A DNA stretch of 64,000 nt, taken from Pseudomonas sp. TCU-HL1. Lineage in GTDB: Bacteria > Pseudomonadota > Gammaproteobacteria > Pseudomonadales > Pseudomonadaceae. This document shows, piece after piece, positions 7,302 through 16,795 of this stretch. The DNA lies in assembly GCF_001708505.1 (NCBI RefSeq), contig NZ_CP015992.1, positions 3,906,001 through 3,970,000 of the forward strand, given 5' to 3'. Within the stretch, counting starts at the first letter, position 1. Every line of letters begins with the position of its first letter. A model generated the notes under the pieces. The model worked only from the letters and a program-made list of their open reading frames with translations. It made no database searches and was not told the origin of the DNA. The translations under genes were made by a program, and so were the position numbers.

Positions 7302-9671
7302 TCAGGCCTGGCCTTCCGCGAGGAAGAACCAGGTATCCAGTACCGAGTCAGGGTTCAGCGAGACGCTCTCGATGCCCTGCTCCATCAGCCACTTGGCCAG
7401 ATCCGGGTGGTCCGACGGGCCCTGACCGCAAATGCCGATGTACTTGCCGGCCTTGTTGCAGGCGGCAATGGCATTGGCCAGCAGCTTCTTGACTGCCGGG
7501 TTACGCTCGTCGAACAGGTGGGCAACGATGCCGGAGTCGCGATCCAGGCCCAGGGTCAGCTGGGTCAGGTCGTTGGAACCAATGGAGAAGCCATCGAAGA
7601 ACTCCAGGAATTCATCGGCCAGCAGGGCGTTGGACGGCAGTTCGCACATCATGATGACCTTCAGGCCATTCTCGCCACGCTTCAGGCCGTTGCTGGCCAG
7701 CAGCTCGACCACTTGCGAGGCTTCGCCCAGGGTCCGCACGAACGGCACCATGATTTCGACGTTGGTCAGGCCCATTTCGTTGCGCACTTTCTTCAGTGCA
7801 CGGCATTCCAGTTCGAAGCAGTCGCGGAAGGACTCGCTGATGTAGCGGGAAGCGCCACGGAAGCCGAGCATCGGGTTCTCTTCTTCCGGCTCATAGAGCT
7901 TGCCGCCGATCAGGTTGGCGTATTCGTTGGACTTGAAGTCCGACAGGCGCACGATGACCTTCTTCGGCCAGAACGCCGCGGCCAGGGTGCTGATACCTTC
8001 CACCAGCTTCTCGACATAGAAGCCGACCGGGTCGTTGTAGCCGGCAATGCGTTTTTCAACGCTTTCCTTGATCTCGGTCGGCAGGCTGGCGAAGTTCAGC
8101 AGCGCCTTGGGGTGCACGCCGATCATGCGGTTGATGATGAACTCCAGGCGAGCCAGGCCCACACCCTCGTTCGGCAACTGGGCAAAATCGAAGGCGCGGT
8201 CCGGGTTGCCGACGTTCATCATGATTTTGAACGGAAGGTCGGGCATTGCGTCGACCGAGTTGGTGCGAATATCGAAGCCCAGCTGGCCTTCGAAGATGAA
8301 ACCGGTGTCGCCTTCGGCGCAGGAAACGGTTACGCCCTGGCCATCCAGCAGCACCTGGGTGGCATTGCCGCAGCCCACGACTGCTGGGATGCCCAGCTCA
8401 CGCGCGATGATCGCGGCGTGGCAGGTACGGCCACCACGGTTGGTGACGATGGCGCTGGCGCGCTTCATCACGGGTTCCCAGTCCGGGTCGGTCATGTCGG
8501 AGACCAGTACGTCGCCCGGCTGGACCTTGTCCATCTCGGATACGTCGTGGATCACGCGAACCTGGCCTGCGCCAATGCGCTGGCCGATGGCACGGCCTTC
8601 CACCAGGACCTTGCCCTTCTCCTTCAGCAGGTAGCGCTCCATCACGGTGGCGCTGGCGCGGCTCTTAACGGTTTCCGGACGGGCCTGCACGATGTACAGC
8701 TTGCCGTCGTCACCGTCCTTGGCCCACTCGATGTCCATCGGACGGCCGTAGTGCTTCTCGATGATCAGCGCTTGCTTGGCCAGTTCGGTCACTTCGGCGT
8801 CGGTCAGCGCGAAGCGGGCGCGGTCGGCGCGGTCCACATCGACGGTTTTCACCGACTTGCCGGCCTTGGCTTCTTCGCCGTAGACCATCTTGATGGCCTT
8901 GCTGCCCAGGTTGCGGCGCAGGATAGCGGGGCGGCCGGCTTCCAGGGTCGCCTTGTGCACGTAGAACTCGTCGGGGTTCACGGCGCCCTGCACCACGGTC
9001 TCGCCGAGGCCGTAGGCGGCAGTGATGAAGACCACGTCACGGAAACCGGACTCGGTATCCAGGGTGAACATCACACCGGCGGTGCCAGTCTCGGAGCGAA
9101 CCATGCGCTGCACGCCAGCGGAGAGGGCAACCAGCTTGTGGTCGAAGCCCTGGTGCACGCGGTAGGCAATGGCGCGGTCGTTGAACAGGGAGGCGAATAC
9201 CTCCTTGGCAGCACGGATCACGTTGTCCACGCCACGGATGTTCAGGAAGGTTTCCTGCTGGCCGGCGAAAGAAGCGTCCGGCAGGTCTTCGGCGGTGGCG
9301 GAGGAACGCACGGCCACGGCCATGTTGTGATTGTCGCCAGCCATGGCGGCGAAGGCGGTACGGATTTCCGCGTCCAGGCGTACCGGGAACTCGGCGTCCA
9401 TCACCCACTGGCGGATCTGTGCGCCAGTCTTGGCGAGGGCATTGACGTCATCCACGTCCAGGGCATCGAGAGCGGCGTGGATACGATCGTTCAGGCCGCT
9501 CTGCTCGAGGAAGTCACGGTAGGCCTGGGCGGTAGTGGCGAAACCACCGGGGACGGAAACACCGGCGCCAGCCAGATTGCTGATCATCTCGCCCAGGGAT
9601 GCGTTCTTGCCCCCCACATGCTCAACATCGTGAACGCCGAGCTTATCGAGGGAAACTACGTACTCTACCAA
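7302..9671 (-). CDS. ppsA: Phosphoenolpyruvate synthase
   Basis: Converts pyruvate, ATP and water to phosphoenolpyruvate, AMP and phosphate, the gluconeogenic entry from pyruvate. Its 789 residues show the family order: an N-terminal ATP-binding PPDK domain (residues about 15-345), a mobile phosphohistidine domain (about 385-460) with the active-site motif GGRTCHAAIIAREL and catalytic His near 418, and a C-terminal TIM-barrel PEP-binding domain with GSNDLTQLTLGLDRDSG. It is divergent from ppsR, whose product controls its phosphorylation state. That pairing suits growth on the organic acids made by the prp and atu pathways in this window. Confidence 0.98.
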   Translation of the reverse strand: MVEYVVSLDKLGVHDVEHVGGKNASLGEMISNLAGAGVSVPGGFATTAQAYRDFLEQSGLNDRIHAALDALDVDDVNALAKTGAQIRQWVMDAEFPVRLDAEIRTAFAAMAGDNHNMAVAVRSSATAEDLPDASFAGQQETFLNIRGVDNVIRAAKEVFASLFNDRAIAYRVHQGFDHKLVALSAGVQRMVRSETGTAGVMFTLDTESGFRDVVFITAAYGLGETVVQGAVNPDEFYVHKATLEAGRPAILRRNLGSKAIKMVYGEEAKAGKSVKTVDVDRADRARFALTDAEVTELAKQALIIEKHYGRPMDIEWAKDGDDGKLYIVQARPETVKSRASATVMERYLLKEKGKVLVEGRAIGQRIGAGQVRVIHDVSEMDKVQPGDVLVSDMTDPDWEPVMKRASAIVTNRGGRTCHAAIIARELGIPAVVGCGNATQVLLDGQGVTVSCAEGDTGFIFEGQLGFDIRTNSVDAMPDLPFKIMMNVGNPDRAFDFAQLPNEGVGLARLEFIINRMIGVHPKALLNFASLPTEIKESVEKRIAGYNDPVGFYVEKLVEGISTLAAAFWPKKVIVRLSDFKSNEYANLIGGKLYEPEEENPMLGFRGASRYISESFRDCFELECRALKKVRNEMGLTNVEIMVPFVRTLGEASQVVELLASNGLKRGENGLKVIMMCELPSNALLADEFLEFFDGFSIGSNDLTQLTLGLDRDSGIVAHLFDERNPAVKKLLANAIAACNKAGKYIGICGQGPSDHPDLAKWLMEQGIESVSLNPDSVLDTWFFLAEGQA

Positions 9672-9835
9672 GGTGATCTCTCCACTATTTGTTGGAAAAG
9701 CTCATGCGGAACGGGTCCGCAGCGTTCTGGCTTTGGTCCAGAAAAATACGTCACAATGCCGACCGGCTCAGGCCTGGCGAAAAACGCGGCCTATCATAGC
9801 CAAGAATCGTTCCCGACTTAAGGCCTTTGGCGCAA
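9672..9835. promoter_or_regulatory. Divergent ppsA/ppsR intergenic region
   Basis: This 164-bp gap between divergent genes must hold both promoters. I see no convincing sigma-70 pair or clear palindromic operator, and no terminator. The base composition is less GC-rich than the flanking genes. Confidence 0.4.
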
Positions 9836-10654
9836 ATGAAACGAACCGCTTTCTTCATCTCCGACGGTACCGGCATCACTGCGGAAACCCTTGGCCAGAG
9901 CCTCCTGGCGCAGTTCGAAACCATCACCTTCAACAAGATCACGCGACCCTACATCGACAGCGTTGAAAAAGCGCGCGCCATGGTACAGCAAATCAATAAA
10001 GCTGCGGAGGTCGACGGGGCCCGCCCGATCATCTTCGATACCATCGTGAACCAGGAAATCCGCGACATCCTGGCCACGTCCAACGGTTTCATGATCGATA
10101 TCTTCTCGACTTTCCTTTCGCCGCTGGAACAGGAGCTGACGTCGCACTCGTCCTACTCGGTCGGCAAGTCCCACTCCATCGGCCACAACTCGAACTACAT
10201 GGAGCGGATCGAGGCGGTCAACTTCGCCCTGGACAACGATGACGGCGCCCGCACGCACTACTACGACAAGGCGGACCTGATCCTGGTGGGCGTTTCCCGC
10301 TGCGGCAAGACGCCAACCTGCCTGTATATGGCCATGCAATACGGCATTCGTGCCGCAAACTATCCGCTGACCGAGGAAGACATGGAGCGCCTGCAGCTTC
10401 CCGCCGCCCTCAAGAAGTACAAGGACAAGCTGTTCGGCCTGACCATCGACCCCGACCGCCTCACCGCCATCCGCAACGAGCGCAAGCCCAACAGCCGCTA
10501 CGCCAGCTTCGCCCAGTGCGAGTTCGAAGTGCGCGAGGTGGAAAACCTGTTCCGCCGGGAGAACATCAACTCCATCAACTCGACCCATTTCTCGGTGGAA
10601 GAGATTTCCGCCAAGATCCTGGTGGAAAAAGGCGTCGAACGCCGGCTCAAGTAA
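9836..10654 (+). CDS. ppsR: PEP synthase regulatory protein (bifunctional kinase/pyrophosphorylase)
   Basis: Regulatory enzyme of the DUF299 family, 272 residues. It inactivates PEP synthase by ADP-dependent threonine phosphorylation and reactivates it by phosphate-dependent removal. The P-loop GVSRCGKTPTCLYMA is intact and is followed by the conserved ANYPLTEEDM. The ATG at 9836 matches the usual N-terminus MKRTAFFISDGTGITAE; the TTG three codons earlier is less likely. Its target gene ppsA lies next door on the opposite strand. It ends at a terminator shared with prpF. Confidence 0.95.
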   Translation: MKRTAFFISDGTGITAETLGQSLLAQFETITFNKITRPYIDSVEKARAMVQQINKAAEVDGARPIIFDTIVNQEIRDILATSNGFMIDIFSTFLSPLEQELTSHSSYSVGKSHSIGHNSNYMERIEAVNFALDNDDGARTHYYDKADLILVGVSRCGKTPTCLYMAMQYGIRAANYPLTEEDMERLQLPAALKKYKDKLFGLTIDPDRLTAIRNERKPNSRYASFAQCEFEVREVENLFRRENINSINSTHFSVEEISAKILVEKGVERRLK

Positions 10655-10670
10655 GCCGGCCGTTCAAAGA

Positions 10671-10696
10671 AAAAGCCCGCCTCGGCGGGCTTTTTC
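10671..10696. terminator. Bidirectional terminator between ppsR and prpF
   Basis: AAAAGCCCGCC and GGCGGGCTTTTT form a stem around TC, with A and T runs on both sides. The convergent genes ppsR (plus) and prpF (minus) end 17 and 20 bp away, so it can serve both. Confidence 0.9.
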
Positions 10697-10715
10697 GTGC
10701 CTGGAAAGCAGAAAC

Positions 10716-11903
10716 CTAGAAGGAATCCCCAGGCACCCGCACCCAACCCTCCATCAGCACGCGTGCGCTGCGGCTCATGATGGCCTTGGTGACCGCCCAT
10801 TCGTCGCCAACCCTCGCCGCCTCGGCACCGACACGCAAGGTGCCCGACGGATGGCCGAAACGTACGGCACAGCGTTCGCCACCACCAGCCGCGAGGTTCA
10901 CGAGGGTGCCCGGAATGGCGGCGGCGGTGCCGATGGCCACGGCAGCGGTACCCATCATGGCGTGGTGCAGCTTGCCCATGGACAGCGCGCGTACCAGCAG
11001 GTCCACGTCGCTCGCCTTCACCGTCTTGCCGCTGGCGGACGTGTAGTCCCTGGACTGCGCCACGAAGGCGACCTTCGGGGTGTGCTGCCGGGTGGCGGCC
11101 TCCTCCGGGGTCTTGATCAGCCCCATGCGCAGGGCCCCGGCAACCCGAATGGCCTCGAATCGGGCCAGTGCCTCGGCGTTTCCGTTGATGTCTTCGCGCA
11201 ACTCGGTCCCGCTGTAGCCGATGTCCTCGGCATTGACGAACACGGTCGGAATACCGGCCGTGATCATGGTCGCCTTGAGCGTGCCGATGCCCGGCACTTC
11301 CAAGTCGTCCACCAGGTTTCCGGTCGGAAACATGGAGCCGCCCTCTTCGCCATCGTCGGACGGATCGAGGAACTCCAGCACGATTTCCGCTGCCGGGAAG
11401 GTCACGCCATCGAGCTCGAAGTCGCCGGTTTCCTGGACCTGGCCGTTGGTGACCGGCACATGGGCAATGATGGTTTTCTGGATGTTGGCCTGCCAGATGC
11501 GCACCACGCAGGTTCCGTTGTCGGGAATTCGCGCCGGATCCACCAGCCCGGCATGCAGCGCGAAGGCGCCAGCGGCGGTAGAGAGGTTGCCGCAGTTGCC
11601 GCTCCAGTCGACGAAAGCCTTGTCGATGGAAATCTGACCGTAGAGGTAGTCGACGTCGTGATCCGGCTGACTGCTCTTTGACAGGATTACGCACTTGCTG
11701 GTGCTGGAAGTGGCGCCGCCCATGCCGTCGATATGTGCAGAGTACGGGTCGGGACTACCGATCACACGCATGAACAGGCGGTCACGGGCTTCGCCCGGCA
11801 CCTGGCAGCGTTCGGGCAGGTCCTGCAGGCGGAAGAACACGCCCTTGCTGGTGCCGCCACGGATGTAGGTGGCGGGGATTTTCACTTGGGGTACGTGGGC
11901 CAT
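10716..11903 (-). CDS. prpF: 2-Methylaconitate cis-trans isomerase PrpF
   Basis: Isomerises the 2-methylaconitate isomer made by AcnD into the cis form used by aconitase in the methylcitrate cycle. The 395-residue protein has the PrpF/diaminopimelate-epimerase fold with the start IPATYIRGGTSKGVFF, then MGGATSSTSKCVIL and SGNCGNLSTAAGAFAL, which holds the usual catalytic cysteine region. The gene is last in prpR-prpB-prpC-acnD-prpF, 131 bp after acnD. The gap holds an inverted repeat element that could reduce or stabilise its mRNA relative to acnD. Confidence 0.95.
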   Translation of the reverse strand: MAHVPQVKIPATYIRGGTSKGVFFRLQDLPERCQVPGEARDRLFMRVIGSPDPYSAHIDGMGGATSSTSKCVILSKSSQPDHDVDYLYGQISIDKAFVDWSGNCGNLSTAAGAFALHAGLVDPARIPDNGTCVVRIWQANIQKTIIAHVPVTNGQVQETGDFELDGVTFPAAEIVLEFLDPSDDGEEGGSMFPTGNLVDDLEVPGIGTLKATMITAGIPTVFVNAEDIGYSGTELREDINGNAEALARFEAIRVAGALRMGLIKTPEEAATRQHTPKVAFVAQSRDYTSASGKTVKASDVDLLVRALSMGKLHHAMMGTAAVAIGTAAAIPGTLVNLAAGGGERCAVRFGHPSGTLRVGAEAARVGDEWAVTKAIMSRSARVLMEGWVRVPGDSF

Positions 11904-11926
11904 GAATGTTGTCCTGAAAGGCGTTG

Positions 11927-12024
11927 AACACCCTTCTCCCCCAGGGAGAAGGTGCCCGAAGGGCGGATGAGGGAAGGCAACCGCCCTCCCTCACCCCAAC
12001 CCTCTCCCGGAGGGAGAGGGTGTT
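11927..12024. repeat. Paired inverted repeat (BIME/REP-like) between acnD and prpF
   Basis: Two related arms in opposite orientation, roughly 11927-11976 and 11990-12024, each contain a small hairpin (CTCTCCCGGAGGGAGAG type) next to a GGGTTGGGGTGAGGGA-like tail. The same arrangement recurs at 54313-54410 between atuE and atuF, so it is a dispersed family. Confidence 0.75.
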
Positions 12025-12034
12025 GTCGCGTGCC

Positions 12035-14665
12035 TCAGCCGACGGCTTTCTCCGACGAGGACTCCAGGAAGTCCTGGGCGAAGCGCTGCAGCACGCCGCC
12101 AGCTTCGTAGATCGATACCTCTTCGGCGGTATCCAGGCGGCAGATCACCGGCACCTTGATGGATTCGCCATTGGTACGGCGGATCACCAAGGTCAGCTCG
12201 GCGCGCGGCTTGCGCTCGCCGATCACGTCGAAGGTTTCGGTGCCGTCGATACCGAAGGTCTTGCGGGTGGTGCCCGGCTTGAACTCCAGCGGCAGCACGC
12301 CCATGCCGATCAGGTTGGTACGGTGAATGCGCTCGAAGCCTTCGGCGACGATGGCCTCGACACCCGCCAGGCGCACGCCCTTGGCCGCCCAGTCACGGGA
12401 CGAGCCCTGGCCGTAGTCGGCGCCGGCGATGATGATCAGCGGCTGCTTGCGATCCATGTAGGTCTCGATGGCTTCCCACATGCGCATCACCTTGCCTTCC
12501 GGCTCGACGCGCGCCAGGGAACCCTTCTTCACCTCGCCATCGACCACAACCATCTCGTTGACCAACTGCGGGTTGGCGAAGGTGGCGCGCTGCGCAGTGA
12601 GGTGGTCGCCACGGTGAGTGGCGTAGGAGTTGAAGTCCTCCTCCGGCAGGCCCATTTTCGCCAGGTACTCGCCCGCCGCCGAGTTCGCCAGGATGGCGTT
12701 GGACGGCGACAGATGGTCGGTGGTGATGTTATCCGGCAGCACCGCCAGGGGGCGCATGCCCTTGAGGGTGCGCTCACCCGCCAGGGCGCCTTCCCAGTAC
12801 GGCGGGCGGCGGATGTAGGTGCTCATCGGGCGCCAGTCGTAGAGCGGGCTATCGGCTTCCTTCACGGCGCCGAGGTCGAACATCGGGATGTAGATCTGCT
12901 TGAACTGCTCGGGCTTCACCGAGGCGGCGACAATGGCGTCGATCTCCTCGTCACTCGGCCACAGGTCCTTCAGGGTGACGGGGTTACCAGCCTGATCATG
13001 GCCCAGCACATCCTGCTCAATGTCGAAGCGCACGGTGCCGGCAATCGCGTAGGCCACCACCAGCGGCGGCGAGGCGAGGAACGCCTGCTTGGCGTAGGGG
13101 TGGATACGACCGTCGAAATTGCGGTTGCCGGAGAGTACCGCCGTGGCATAGAGATCACGGTCGATGATTTCCTGCTGGATCACCGGGTCCAGCGCACCGG
13201 ACATGCCGTTACAGGTGGTGCAGGCGTAGGCGACGATGCCGAAGCCGAGCTTCTCCAGTTCCGGCAGCAGGCCGGCCTCCTCCAGGTACAGCTTGGCGAC
13301 CTTCGAGCCCGGCGCGAATGACGTTTTCACCCAGGGCTTGCGTACCAGCCCGAGGTCATTGGCCTTCTTCGCCAGCAGGCCAGCGGCCACTACGTTGCGC
13401 GGGTTGGAGGTATTGGTGCAGCTGGTGATGGCGGCGATGATCACTGCGCCATCCGGCATCAGGCCATCGGCTTCCTCGGCCTTGCCGGCTTCCAGCTTGG
13501 CCTCGTCGGCAATACCGCGCTCGGCCAGCGCGGAAGTCGGTAGGCGGCGGTGGGGGTTGGAGGGGCCCGCCATGTTGCGCACCACACTGGACAGGTCGAA
13601 CTGCAGCACCCGCTCGTATTCGGCGGTAACCAGCGCATCGGCCCACAGGCCGGTGGTCCGGGCGTAGTTCTCTACCAGCTCTACCTGCTCCGGCTCGCGA
13701 CCGGTCAGCTTGAGGTAATCGATCGTCTGCTGGTCGATGTAGAACATCGCCGCGGTGGCGCCGTATTCCGGGCACATGTTGGAGATGGTGGCACGATCGC
13801 CGATGGACAGACTGTCAGCGCCCTCGCCGAAGAACTCGACATAGGCGCCCACCACTTTCTCCTTGCGCAGGAACTCGGTCAGGGCCAGGACGATATCGGT
13901 GGCAGTGATGCCGGGCTGGCGCTTGCCAGTCAGCTTGACGCCGACGATGTCGGGCAGGCGCATCATCGAAGCGCGGCCGAGCATCACGGTTTCCGCTTCC
14001 AGGCCGCCCACGCCAATGGCGATCACGCCGAGGGCATCCACGTGCGGGGTGTGGCTGTCGGTGCCGACACAGGTGTCTGGGAAGGCAACGCCGCCTCGCG
14101 CCTGGATCACCGGGCTCATTTTCTCCAGGTTGATCTGGTGCATGATGCCGTTGCCGGCCGGGATCACATCGACGTTCTTGAACGCGGTCTTGGTCCACTC
14201 GATGAAGTGGAAGCGGTCCTCGTTGCGGCGCTCTTCGACAGCACGGTTCTTCTCGAAGGCGTCCGGGTCGAAGCCGCCGTACTCCACGGCCAGGGAGTGG
14301 TCGACGATCAGTTGGGTCGGCACCACTGGGTTGACCTTGGACGGATCGCCGCCCTGCTCGGCGATGGCGTCGCGCAGGCCGGCCAGGTCCACCAGCGCGG
14401 TCTGGCCGAGAATGTCATGGCAGACGACGCGGGCCGGGTACCAGGGGAAGTCGAGGTCGCGCTTGCGCTCAATCAGCTGCTTGAGCGAATCGGTCAGCAT
14501 GGCCGGATCGCAGCGGCGCACCAGCTGCTCGGCCAGGACGCGGGAGGTGTACGGCAGCGTGGCATAGGCGCCGGGGGCGATGGCATCCACCGCCTCGCGG
14601 GTATCGAAGTAGTCGAGTGCCGTGCCGGGCAGGCTCTTGCGGAATTGGCTATTCATGCTGTTCAT
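12035..14665 (-). CDS. acnD: Fe/S-dependent 2-methylisocitrate dehydratase AcnD
   Basis: Aconitase-family enzyme that dehydrates 2-methylcitrate to a 2-methylaconitate isomer, acting with PrpF in place of PrpD. It has 876 residues with the aconitase A layout: N-terminal domains 1-3 and a C-terminal swivel domain from about residue 680 (GADYGQGSSRDWAAKG). The [4Fe-4S] ligands are visible as SCTNTSNP and CTTCNGMSG. The start at ATG 14665 lies two bases after the prpC stop, suggesting coupled translation; ATG 14656 (MNSQFRKSLPG) is an alternative and neither has a good ribosome site. The open frame continues upstream to 14896 but overlaps prpC. Confidence 0.95.
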   Translation of the reverse strand: MNSMNSQFRKSLPGTALDYFDTREAVDAIAPGAYATLPYTSRVLAEQLVRRCDPAMLTDSLKQLIERKRDLDFPWYPARVVCHDILGQTALVDLAGLRDAIAEQGGDPSKVNPVVPTQLIVDHSLAVEYGGFDPDAFEKNRAVEERRNEDRFHFIEWTKTAFKNVDVIPAGNGIMHQINLEKMSPVIQARGGVAFPDTCVGTDSHTPHVDALGVIAIGVGGLEAETVMLGRASMMRLPDIVGVKLTGKRQPGITATDIVLALTEFLRKEKVVGAYVEFFGEGADSLSIGDRATISNMCPEYGATAAMFYIDQQTIDYLKLTGREPEQVELVENYARTTGLWADALVTAEYERVLQFDLSSVVRNMAGPSNPHRRLPTSALAERGIADEAKLEAGKAEEADGLMPDGAVIIAAITSCTNTSNPRNVVAAGLLAKKANDLGLVRKPWVKTSFAPGSKVAKLYLEEAGLLPELEKLGFGIVAYACTTCNGMSGALDPVIQQEIIDRDLYATAVLSGNRNFDGRIHPYAKQAFLASPPLVVAYAIAGTVRFDIEQDVLGHDQAGNPVTLKDLWPSDEEIDAIVAASVKPEQFKQIYIPMFDLGAVKEADSPLYDWRPMSTYIRRPPYWEGALAGERTLKGMRPLAVLPDNITTDHLSPSNAILANSAAGEYLAKMGLPEEDFNSYATHRGDHLTAQRATFANPQLVNEMVVVDGEVKKGSLARVEPEGKVMRMWEAIETYMDRKQPLIIIAGADYGQGSSRDWAAKGVRLAGVEAIVAEGFERIHRTNLIGMGVLPLEFKPGTTRKTFGIDGTETFDVIGERKPRAELTLVIRRTNGESIKVPVICRLDTAEEVSIYEAGGVLQRFAQDFLESSSEKAVG

Positions 14666-14667
14666 GG

Positions 14668-15825
14668 TTAGGGGCGATCCTTGAGCGGCACAAACTTCAG
14701 GTCTTCCGGGCCGACGTAGTTGGCGCTCGGGCGGATGATCTTGCCGTCGATGCGCTGCTCGATGACATGGGAGGACCAGCCGGAGGTACGGGCGATCACG
14801 AACAGCGGGGTGAACATGGCGGTGGGCACGCCCATCATGTGGTAGCTGACGGCGCTGAACCAATCCAGGTTGGGGAACATCTTCTTGATGTCCCACATCA
14901 CGCTCTCCAGGCGCTCGGCGATGTCGAACATCTTGGAGTTGTTCTGTTCGGCGGAGAGCTCGCGAGCCACTTCCTTGATCACCTTGTTGCGCGGGTCGGA
15001 CACGGTGTAGACCGGGTGGCCGAAACCGATTACCACTTCTTTCTTCTCGACGCGGGCACGGATGTCAGCTTCCGCCTCGTCCGGGTTGTCGTAGCGCTTC
15101 TGGATCTCGAAGGCCACCTCGTTGGCGCCGCCATGCTTCGGCCCACGCAGCGCGCCAATGGCGCCGGTGATGCAGGAGAACATGTCGGAGCCGGTTCCGG
15201 CGATCACGCGGGAGGTGAAGGTGGAGGCGTTGAACTCGTGCTCGGCGTAGAGGATCAGCGAGGTGTGCATGGCGCGCACCCAGGAGTCGCGCGGCTTCTC
15301 GCCGTGCAGCAGGTGCAGGAAGTGACCGCCGATGGAGTCGTCGTCGGTCTCGACGTCGATGCGCTTGCCATTGTGGCTGAAGTGGTACCAGTAGAGCAGC
15401 GCGGAGCCCAGGCAGGCCATCAGCTTGTCGGCGATATCGCGAGCGCCCGGATGGTTGTGATCATCTTTTTCCGGGGACAGGCAGCCCAGCACGGAGACGG
15501 CGGTACGCATCACATCCATCGGGTGGGCGGACGGCGGCAGTTGCTCGAGGGCAGCCTTGACGCCGGCCGGCAGGCCGCGCAGGGCCTTCAGCTTGGCCTT
15601 GTAACCAGCCAGCTCAGCGACGTTCGGCAGCTTGCCGTGCACCAGCAGGTGAGCGATTTCCTCGAACTCACAGGCGTTGGCGAAATCGAGAATGTCGTAG
15701 CCACGGTAGTGCAGGTCGTTGCCGGTACGGCCGACGGTGCACAGCGCGGTGTTGCCGGCGGCGGTGCCACTCAGGGCGACGGACTTCTTCGGCTTGAAGG
15801 CAGTAGTGGTTTCGGAAGCGCTCAT
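14668..15825 (-). CDS. prpC: 2-Methylcitrate synthase
   Basis: Condenses propionyl-CoA with oxaloacetate to 2-methylcitrate, the entry step of the methylcitrate cycle. The 385-residue protein has the short citrate synthase layout with the active-site segments AHPMDVMRT, GPKHGGANEVAFE and IGFGHPVY. The short length and the prp context separate it from TCA citrate synthase. A GAGGAG site precedes the ATG. The stop is two bases from the acnD start, and prpB lies 85 bp upstream. Confidence 0.96.
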   Translation of the reverse strand: MSASETTTAFKPKKSVALSGTAAGNTALCTVGRTGNDLHYRGYDILDFANACEFEEIAHLLVHGKLPNVAELAGYKAKLKALRGLPAGVKAALEQLPPSAHPMDVMRTAVSVLGCLSPEKDDHNHPGARDIADKLMACLGSALLYWYHFSHNGKRIDVETDDDSIGGHFLHLLHGEKPRDSWVRAMHTSLILYAEHEFNASTFTSRVIAGTGSDMFSCITGAIGALRGPKHGGANEVAFEIQKRYDNPDEAEADIRARVEKKEVVIGFGHPVYTVSDPRNKVIKEVARELSAEQNNSKMFDIAERLESVMWDIKKMFPNLDWFSAVSYHMMGVPTAMFTPLFVIARTSGWSSHVIEQRIDGKIIRPSANYVGPEDLKFVPLKDRP

Positions 15826-15910
15826 CGCGTGATTCTCCTCATTTCAATCCGGTTGCTTGAGTCTTGTTATTCCGCAGGCCGCACCACTAAAGGGGGCGGC
15901 CCACCTCCGG

Positions 15911-16795
15911 TTACTTCTTGGCAGCGAACAGCGCATCGAGCTTCTGCTCGAAGGCGTGGTAGCCGATGCGGTCGTACAGTTCCGCGCGGGTCTGCATCAG
16001 GTCGATGACTTCTTTCTGATGGCCGTCGCGGCGAATCGCGGTGTAAACAGCCTCGGCCGCCTTGTTGGCGGCACGGAAAGCCGACAGCGGATAAAGCTGG
16101 ATGGCAACGCCGACCGAAGCCAGCTCATCGCGCGAGAACAGCGGGGTCGCACCGAACTCGGTGATGTTGGCCAGCACCGGTACGCCCAGCGCATCGACAA
16201 AGCGCTTGTAGGTCGGCAGGTCGTAGGCGGCTTCCGCGAAGATGGCGTCGGCACCCGCTTCCACGTAGCGCAGGCAGCGCTCGATGGCGGCATCCACGCC
16301 CTCGGCCTGAATGGCGTCGGTACGAGCGATCAGGAAGAAGTTCGGGTCGGTCTTGGCATCAGCAGCGGCTTTGACGCGATCAGTCATTTCCTCGGTGGAA
16401 ACGATCTCCTTGCCCGGACGGTGACCACAGCGTTTGGCGCCGACCTGATCCTCGATGTGGGCGGCAGCGGCACCGGCCTTGATCAGGTTCTTGACGGTGC
16501 GCTCGATGTTGAAGGCGCTGGGACCGAAGCCGGTGTCGATGTCCACCAGCAGCGGCAGGTCGCAGACGTCGGTGATGCGGCGCACATCGGTGAGCACGTC
16601 GTCCAGGGTATTGATGCCCAGGTCCGGCAGACCCAGCGAGCCAGCGGCTACGCCACCACCGGACAGGTAGATGGCCTTGAAGCCGGCACGCTTGGCCAGC
16701 AGCGCATGGTTGGCGTTGATGGCGCCGATGACCTGCAGCGGATGCTCCTCGGCGATGGCGTCGCGGAAGCGCTGGCCGGCGGTTTTCTGACTCAT
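15911..16795 (-). CDS. prpB: 2-Methylisocitrate lyase
   Basis: Splits 2-methylisocitrate into pyruvate and succinate, closing the methylcitrate cycle. The 294 residues form the PEP mutase/isocitrate lyase barrel with the catalytic KRCGH at residues 121-125 and the metal-binding DIDTGFG near residue 85. The ATG overlaps the prpR stop by four bases (ATGA) and has GAGGTGA just upstream inside prpR, so regulator and enzyme are co-translated. The pyruvate it makes can feed the nearby PEP synthase. Confidence 0.96.
   Translation of the reverse strand: MSQKTAGQRFRDAIAEEHPLQVIGAINANHALLAKRAGFKAIYLSGGGVAAGSLGLPDLGINTLDDVLTDVRRITDVCDLPLLVDIDTGFGPSAFNIERTVKNLIKAGAAAAHIEDQVGAKRCGHRPGKEIVSTEEMTDRVKAAADAKTDPNFFLIARTDAIQAEGVDAAIERCLRYVEAGADAIFAEAAYDLPTYKRFVDALGVPVLANITEFGATPLFSRDELASVGVAIQLYPLSAFRAANKAAEAVYTAIRRDGHQKEVIDLMQTRAELYDRIGYHAFEQKLDALFAAKK

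Noticed and set aside
7407..9821. 804-codon open frame on the plus strand
   Set aside because: Exact antisense shadow of ppsA, caused by high GC codon use; repetitive His/Gly/Val-rich content and no ribosome site.
15826..15910. Possible small gene or regulator site between prpB and prpC
   Set aside because: Only 85 bp with no frame, palindrome or promoter beyond the prpC ribosome site.
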